From: Trebouxia sp. TZW2008
Lineage: Eukaryota > Chlorophyta > Trebouxiophyceae > Trebouxiales > Trebouxiaceae
Assembly: GCA_002118135.1 (NCBI GenBank)
Contig: BDIU01000225.1
Span: forward strand, 82,452-146,451
DNA length: 64,000 nt
Direction: 5' to 3'
A program made the translations under genes and the position numbers. The notes below the pieces were generated by a model that was given only the letters and a program-made list of their open reading frames with translations, was not told the origin of the DNA and made no database searches. The stretch's first letter is position 1; each line of letters starts with the position of its first letter. Shown piece by piece: positions 58,101 through 64,000 of this stretch.

Positions 58101-61100
58101 CAGTGGCAGCTGGGGCTTGCCTGTTCAGCTACATCTGGTTTGTGGGAACAAGCCTGAAACGCCAGTATGCCGCAGATCATGAGGTGATGCACTGCTTTTG
58201 CCAAGTCACCTTTCATCATATACAGATATGCTCGTGGCAGTCACTGCGTCCTGAGTATGTTGTGAAAGTGAGGCAACAAAAGCCTGTCTGTTTAGCTACA
58301 GACTCTTTATGGGAACAAGCCTGAGATGCCAGTATGCTGCTGATCATGATGTGATGCCTTTGCTGATACCAGAACGGCCCTGTCCACAGGTTTGTTCGTT
58401 GCATATGTTGTTGCTGTGAGGTGACAGGCCTGAGTCTCTCACCAGCACCTGCAGCTGTTGATTGATCTGTACATTAGGTTTGTAGTTGCTGTGGCTGTGG
58501 CAGCAAATGCCTGCCTGCCGAGCTACATTTGGTTTGTGAGCACCACTCTGACGCATCAGTATGGGTTTAAACCCTTCAGCATGAGGTTGCTTCAAAGGTC
58601 AAGGCTTTTCACTGCTGCGCATCGCAAATAGACTTGACTTTCACCACCACACCTACATCCATAAATTAGTGTTTTCATCCTGCCAGAAAAGTGTCCTGAT
58701 GTGATGCCTCCAAAGCGCAACTTAGGGCACTCAGCACCAGCCCTGACCATTTAGAGCAATGTTTAGGCCATTGTTTGATATCATCCGCCTACCCAAGGTG
58801 ACCTTTCCGCAGTTTGCACATCTGGGAACACGCTTTGTATGATCTGCAGGAAAGGTACTCTGATGTGATGTCTCCAAAACACAACCCAGGGCAGTTGGCA
58901 CCAGCCCTAGCCACCATCTACAGCAATGTACAGGCCGGTTTTGACCTGACCCGCCTACCTGGCATTGGTCTCTTCTACAAAGAGCACAGCGATGAGCGCC
59001 ACTGCCCAACCGTGTTGGCCAAGTTGTGAGGAGACTCAACGCTTTGCCTCAGCTCTCAGTCATTGTGACTGTCCGCAATGTAAGTCCTCAATCAGTGCCT
59101 GCAGTCTCAAGATAAGCCTGTCAAGTTACCCTGGTCAAAATCGTGAGAAGACTTGACGCTTTACCTCCACTCTCAGTCATTGTAACTGTGCGCAATGTAA
59201 GCCCAAGTCGCTGCTGTTGTTGTGAATGTCTGCAAAGCAAGGCCATCTAACTATTGCAACTATTTGCAATGTAAATCTAAGTCATGGCTGTCAAGATTTT
59301 GAGGAGGCTGAATGCAGTACCTCAGCTCCCAGTCTCTGCATCAGTGTACATGTAAGCCCAAGGCGCTTATTTGAGTGAGCACAGCAAGGAACGCCGTTGC
59401 CCAACTTGTTGGCCAGGTTTGTGAGGAGTTCAGTGCTTTGCCTCAGCTCTTAGGCATTGTGACTGGCCACAGTGTAAGCCCAAGTCAATGCTGTCGAGTC
59501 TCTGAGGAGGTTGAATGGCCTACATGAAGGGGTCATTGATCACTGACAGCAATATGACACACTGCCTTGCAATATTCACTGCCCCCAACCCCTCCTTCCC
59601 CAGCACATACCCGTCCCCAGCAGCCCCTTGCCATCCTCCTGACCCTGCCAACCCCTGGCACTCTCGTTGATGACAACGGCAGTCATGCAATCATAGTGAC
59701 GGACACTATGTTGTGCAGGTGCCTGCGGTGTCTGTGTCCCCTTCAGAGTATCTGCTGCTTTGTGAATGCCCCAATCCCCGCCACCAGCCCCCCTTGACCC
59801 TCCCTACTTTCTGTCACTCCTCCCGTGGATCTGGCACAATGTCATTTCGTATAACAAAGTACTGCTCATGCAGGTGCCTGTGTCGTCTGTGTCCCCTTCA
59901 GAGCGTCTGCTGGTGCGTGACGTGCCCAACTGCCCCGGCCTGGTGCAGTGCATTGCCCGTTTTGGCTACCAAGACAAAGTGACCCAGGGCAACGCCTTTT
60001 TGACTGCCCTGCTCCAGGAGGTAAGGCTAGTCCTGTGTGAATCATGATCTGCAGTTCACTGCCAACCTGTTACGGCTTGCTTGACCTCTACACACTTGCA
60101 TGATGCACTTTCTCGCTGCTTTTTTCAGTTTCTTCTCTTTGCATGTGCAGAGGACAGGCAGGGCATCTGTACATGCATGCTTTCACATATTACGGCAGCT
60201 GTAAAGTACTATCACTCTTTGCATACTGAGCCAATATGCTGTACAGTGAGCTAAACTCCTTGTCACTCTCCTTTACTACGCTTTGAATGTGTAGGTGGAT
60301 AGGCAGGGCAACTGTGTATGCCTAGTTTGGCAGACATTGGCAGCTACAAAAAGAATCAGTCTCTGCATCTCTGAGTGGAACTTCTGTGTCATGCAGGTGC
60401 AGAGACAGGATATCAGTTCATGCACGCATGGCTCATCTGGTCAGCTTTAATATGCAATCAGCCTTTGCATATCTGAGCACAATTTCTTTGCATATGCAGC
60501 TGGTCAGACAGAGCATCTTTGACATCAACGCATGCGCTGTGGCAACCATGCACCAACTTCGATAATGCAGCTGTAAGGTGTAAGATGTATTTTGTGTGGA
60601 AGGGCATCTTTGGCACTAACAGCCTGTGTCAGGGCTGTGTGGTTTGGCACACTTAGGCGTCTTGTACACCATGCCCGTTCTCTGCATCTTTGACAGTCAA
60701 CCTGGCACATGCAGGTAGACATGCAGAGCATGTGGAGAAGCATGCTTTGACACATCAAGGCAGCCATATATCCCTGTCACTTTTTGCACAATTGAGTTTC
60801 AAGACCTAAAATCTCAATACGTCTGATTGTGCAGTGCTTGCTTATTCAGGTGGAGAGGCAGGGTATTTTTGACATCAACAGCCTGGCCCAGGACCGTGTT
60901 GTGTATGTGATCATCAACACAAAGCTGTCTGGCGCTCAGGACGGCAAGAAAGGCCCAGTGCACAAGCTCAAGGCTGGCTTTGTCAACTGGTGAGTGCTTA
61001 CCATATAACCCTTTTGTACACTGTCAATATCGGGTGGCAGAAACGTGGTTGCATGCATTGTGTTGCGAGACCCATGTGGTGAGCATTTGTACTCGTTATC

Positions 61101-61651
61101 ACTGTTCAGTGCCAGAGGTGGTTCCCTTTGTGTACAGAATTGCTGCAGTCAGTACTTGACTAGCAAGCTAGCAAGGCTGGCTTTGTGAATCAGTGAGTGA
61201 TAGATCAATTGCAGTTGTTGCTACTTGGTTGCACCTAACATGGAGATGGTTGCCATTGTGACTAGTGAGTGCAAGAGGTGGACCTGCAGCCAGCAGCTCA
61301 CACGCTAGCAAATGCTAGATCTTGTTGTAAACCATTTTTGTCGAGTCAACAAAGAAGTCAGATCACTAGTCGGGGTGTGCTGAAAACACTAGACACGATG
61401 CTGCATTGCTGGTATATACATGTGCATCTGGCACTTCCAGGCAGGTATGCGCAAGCGGAGCATGACAAGTACATGGCAATGTAACTTGAAAGGAACAGTG
61501 TTGATTCATGCATAAGTAATATCAGCGATAATGCAGTTTGTGCTGCAGGGTGTATGCGCCTTTGGCTCACTTTCTGTCCATTGGTGTGTCTGAGAATTGG
61601 GATCTGCCTCAAGACAAGACTCTTCAGATGGGAGTCACACTTGCTATCTGA
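55170..61651 (+). CDS. KUP/HAK/KT potassium transporter, 5'-incomplete, with one frameshift
   Basis: K+ uptake permease of the plasma or an internal membrane. Exons: 55170-55390, 56100-56249, 56785-57054, 57451-57576, 57941-58183, 58850-59079, 59874-60020, 60850-60989, 61549-61651. They give about 543 aa instead of the usual 700-800. Family landmarks: APILLLWFLLQIVVGIHNI, INPYYLGKFFKSG, FLCLTGAEASYADLGHF, YPSVVISYFGQSAWLIKHP, AAQTMISAAYSIVRQSMAL, CFPRMKVIHTSSK, QIWIP, LTKIPLGGWFAVAV, SPSERLLVRDV. The first three or so membrane segments, including the GDxGTSPLY motif, are absent. In exon 58850-59079 the frame meets TGA after VLAKL. One extra T (AAGTTTGTGAGG, as in the intron copy near 59400) would restore the frame and the splice phase. 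Most exons have tandem edge copies. Confidence 0.85.
55430..56045 (+). repeat. copies of KUP exon ends and starts in the first intron
   Basis: Donor-side copies of the first exon (YAPILLLWF...GLHNIAFFAPWIGK near 55480-55570; a shorter one near 55650-55712) follow the intact exon. Then an acceptor-side copy of the next exon (about 55935-56035) carries an in-frame TAA where the intact exon has TAT. Confidence 0.85.
55713..55761. repeat. perfect 19-bp inverted repeat, 11-nt loop
   Basis: Arms 55713-55731 (CGGTGATTGCTAAATCACT) and 55743-55761 are exact reverse complements. The hairpin abuts the end of the third, most degenerate copy of the KUP exon end, inside the intron. It is not followed by a T-run and is not a terminator. 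Confidence 0.9.
56500..57240 (+). repeat. copies around the KUP exon 56785-57054
   Basis: Acceptor-side copies (GCAGATCGCCTTTATCTGCA; FICILYPSVxxSC) near 56505 and 56600 precede the intact exon. A donor-side copy of its second half (IISAAYSIVRQSMALNFFPRMKDIHASSK) follows at about 57143-57235. Confidence 0.85.
58290..58800 (+). repeat. copies between KUP exons 57941 and 58850
   Basis: About 58295-58340 and 58480-58585 repeat the end of the 57941-58183 exon (AVAANACLPSYIWFVSTTL near the latter). About 58686-58800 is a broken copy of the start of the 58850 exon. Confidence 0.8.
59080..59800 (+). repeat. donor-side ladder after 59079 and acceptor copy before 59874
   Basis: The exon end (RLNALPQLSVIVTVRN then GTAAGTCC) is repeated near 59130-59200, 59290-59350, 59395-59475 and, as a shorter relic, near 59500, with GTAAGCCC donors in at least three copies. 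About 59720-59770 copies the next exon start (VPAVSVSPSEYLL). Confidence 0.85.
60150..60730 (+). repeat. decoy acceptor ladder before KUP exon 60850
   Basis: Short copies of the start CAG|GTGGAGAGGCAGGGTATTTT occur near 60152, 60295, 60397, 60501 and 60716. The 60501 copy still reads xRQSIFDIN. Confidence 0.8.
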
Positions 61652-62879
61652 CATGACGCGCTGGAATTTTCAAGTGCTGAAATAGCTTGATATATAGCAC
61701 CAGTTCTGGTCAAGACCCTGTACTAAATGTGCCATGACAAGCTTTTGACATAGCATGTCAATATCATAATCCATGCCAAACATCAGGCTTTGCTGTATTG
61801 TCAAGCTACACCATGGCATTGGCCTCATCTCATGTTGGTGGGTCTCTGGCATGCTATGTTTCCTTGATGCCTAGTCTACTAAATGGGTAGACCTGTGGCA
61901 TACTGACTTTCTCTGATCATGACAGCTGCCTACCCTTTTGCTCATAGGTGTCTGGCATACTGACTTTCTGTTTATGGCAGCACCCTGATCTCTTGTTGAT
62001 AGGTGTCTGGCATATTGAGGTTTGTGTCATGGCAGAGGCCTAATTTCTTGTTGATAGGTTTCTGGCATATTGGTTTTTGTGTCATGGCAGGGCCCTGATC
62101 ACTTGTTGATAGGTCTGGCATACAATTTGTGTACTGCTCCTGGCTTTGACCCACTCTCTTGTTGGGTCTCTGGCATGGTGAAGATTTTGGTTGTTGCAGT
62201 TTGCAAAGGGTTGTACAGGAATGCTGCCACACATGCAGAACCTGGCATGGCCTTTGTTTAGTTGTGCGGCTTGAAGTGATATGCAGTAGAGAGTGCTCAC
62301 AGGATTTCCCAATAGGAATGTAGCTTGAAGTGACAATATGCAGTAGAGAATGCTTCACAGGCTGCAACCTCACGTGTACATATCACAGCTGCCCAGACAT
62401 GTAAAGAGTCTACTGATTGGCTGACATACTTGTGAGCCCTGTTTGCTTGACATCTTGTTCGCACGTGCAGTAATTTAGTAAAGTGTCAGCATGTGTAGGG
62501 CCTGCTCCTCTGCAGCCTGCTCCATGATAAAGTATCAGAGTCTTGTCTGGCGCAGCATGCTGCAAATGTGGGCTTCAGTCCGCGCTCATGAGCATGATCA
62601 GACTTAGACGCATGGTGCTAGGATGCAGTAAAGTTGTGCAATATTGCTGATTGGCAAAGGAATGTAGTGAACAGTCAGGGAACTGCTGACTCAAAGTGGC
62701 TTATGGTCCCTCTCTTTCACTATCACTTATGACATGGATGGACGCAAGCAACTTTGTACTTTGACTGCTTTAACTTATCAATAAGTAGCAAGCTTGCTCT
62801 TGAAGGTGTTGTGGGCGCTTTTGCTGAATATTCTATACTGCAGCAAATGGAACAGCTGTGTGTGACGTTAGAAGGTGTA
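61652..62879. other. KUP 3' flank, no gene recognised
   Basis: Contains the tandem array at 61840-62180 and a two-copy duplication of GCTTGAAGTGA...ATGCAGTAGAGA at about 62267-62350. No coding exon that I can support. Confidence 0.45.
61840..62180. repeat. about five tandem 55-70-bp units downstream of KUP
   Basis: Units repeat TTGTTGATAGGTGTCTGGCA, then CATATTGACTTTCTGTGTCATGGCAG with drift. They contain AGGT and CAGGG words like the exon-edge arrays, but I can tie them to no exon. Confidence 0.75.
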
Positions 62880-62882
62880 CGC

Positions 62883-63571
62883 TGTGAGAATGCAATGCAG
62901 CGCACACGAGTGACAAGTTTTTGTTGCGAGCGATAGATATTTACAAGGCGGAATAGCCGGTAGAGTTGAGTAGCAAGTCTAACTTATGTTGTCCTCCAAA
63001 CTGTTGCATACATATGAACTTGAATAGTAGAATCCCCAAAAGCGTAGCCAAAATAGGACTGAATGGCACTAAGTACTATGTAAGATGGATAGGTCAAAGA
63101 TCTCGTCCAAGAACGTGACTGCTTGGTCAAAGGAAGTGATGGCTAAGTCAGTCGTAATGCGTCTTGACTAAATAGGTGGCCACTGTCAATCTGCAGCGCC
63201 ATAGTAAAAGCTGTCACGCTATACTAATTGCAGGCGAACTGCTGCAATGCTTAACAGGCAATGTCTAGCTAATAATGGGACTTATAGTTGCTTGGCTTCT
63301 TCGTATGTCTTCTCTCAGGTATGCATAGCTTCGTCACAGCTGTGACGTTACTCCCCCCCCAAATATGTACAATTCCATTGTCATCTTGTCCTTGATAGTG
63401 TATTAGTGGAGTTTTGGGTTGCCAATGCCTGTGCTGCCACCACATCACTAGCCTTCTCTTGGTCTTGATCTTGTGTCTCACATGTTGAGGACACCAAGGC
63501 GTCTCTGATGGTGCAAATTTTTGGAGGACTCTTTTTTGTCTCTTTGTTTTGCAGGCCTTGCCTGGTCTTGC
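62883..63571 (-). mobile_element. probable 3' LTR / untranslated end of a retrotransposon
   Basis: On the minus strand the polyprotein stop is followed by noncoding sequence, a purine tract TTTGGGGGGGGAG (about 63361-63349) and then TAACGTCACAGCTGTGACG. A candidate LTR with TGTGACG...TCTCACA ends would span about 63338-62883. The termini cannot be confirmed, because the 5' LTR and the target-site duplication are outside the window. Confidence 0.4.
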
Positions 63572-64000
63572 TCAGATCTCCCATTTGCTGAGATCTGCTG
63601 TTCTCTTCTTCCATGACACACCATTGGCATCAGCCACCAAGGCTACTGTGTGAGTGTCATCTGTGAAGCCCTCAATGATGTAAGGACCCTCTACCTTGGG
63701 CACTAACTTGCCCTTCTTGTCTCCTGCTGTGCGGAACCACTTGTGAATAGTGATTGCCACATAGTCATGAACTTGCAGCCCTGTGCAAGTTGCTCGCTTG
63801 ATTTCTTTCAAAGGAGTCCTCTGGCTTGACTCTTGGGCCTCAGTCATAGGACTCTTGCCCTTGTCTCTAGCTTCAGCATCTCTGTCTTCAATCTCTGGGT
63901 ACAATGGTCCTTTGCCTTTCTCTTCAGCAGTAGGGGCCTTGGTGTGGTCCTCACTCGCCTTGACTGCCCCATGTAAGTGTCTCTTGGCATAGTTTGTCAT
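63572..64000 (-). mobile_element. LTR-retrotransposon polyprotein, 3' end (integrase C-terminal region)
   Basis: Open frame from the right edge to TGA at 63572, 142 codons visible. A hydrophilic Lys/Glu-rich linker precedes a small domain with DYVAITIHKWF, GDKKGKLVPKVEGPYIIEGF and WKKRTADLSKWEI. This pattern resembles the beta-barrel at the end of Ty3/gypsy-type integrases (GDKV...KLxPKxxGPYxI). It is assigned by pattern only; reverse transcriptase and integrase core would lie to the right. Transcription runs towards the KUP 3' end. Confidence 0.6.

Noticed and set aside
1..64000. tRNA, rRNA or snRNA genes
   Set aside because: I looked for GGTTCGANNCC-type B boxes and snRNA motifs by eye and found none convincing. 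A covariance-model scan would be needed to exclude them.

Overview
This is nuclear DNA of a eukaryote, most likely a green alga. Genes are split by many short GT-AG introns with a strong TTGCAG|G acceptor. The recognisable products fit that group: a plant-type KUP/HAK potassium transporter, a MAK/ICK (LF4-type) ciliary kinase, an H2A.X ending in SQEF, a Dus3 tRNA dihydrouridine synthase, a BIG-type ARF-GEF and an AIM24-family protein. I cannot name the species. Exon boundaries below come from splice motifs, phase bookkeeping and family knowledge, not transcripts.

Layout. (+) 1-21063: a BIG/Sec7 ARF-GEF from the middle of the Sec7 domain to the stop; its N-terminal half lies left of the window. 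(-) 21984-21681: a small 70-aa single-pass membrane protein. (-) 28705-23781 and (-) 36369-32867: two tandem paralogues of an unrecognised F-box-like, coiled-coil-rich protein, flanking (+) 29437-30674, an AIM24-like gene. (-) 42439-37105: complete 11-exon DUS3, 837 aa. (+) 43010-49204: MAK/ICK kinase, first exon unresolved. (-) 50730-49841: histone H2A.X, 134 aa. (-) 54725-51508: short-chain dehydrogenase/reductase, 373 aa. (+) 55170-61651: KUP/HAK K+ transporter lacking its first membrane segments and carrying a 1-nt frameshift. (-) 64000-63572: 3' end of an LTR-retrotransposon polyprotein, running out of the window.

The unusual biology is in the introns. In most large genes here, exon edges have been tandemly duplicated together with their splice sites. 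Copies of an exon's 5' part, with acceptor, pile up upstream of the intact exon. Copies of its 3' part, with donor, pile up downstream. The intact exon sits in the middle and only it keeps a continuous, phase-consistent frame. This occurs at more than a dozen exons of the ARF-GEF, at the kinase, SDR and KUP genes, and at one of the two F-box-like paralogues but much less at the other. It looks like a genome-wide mode of intron growth by junction-spanning tandem duplication, leaving long ladders of decoy splice sites. DUS3 and H2A.X are largely spared.
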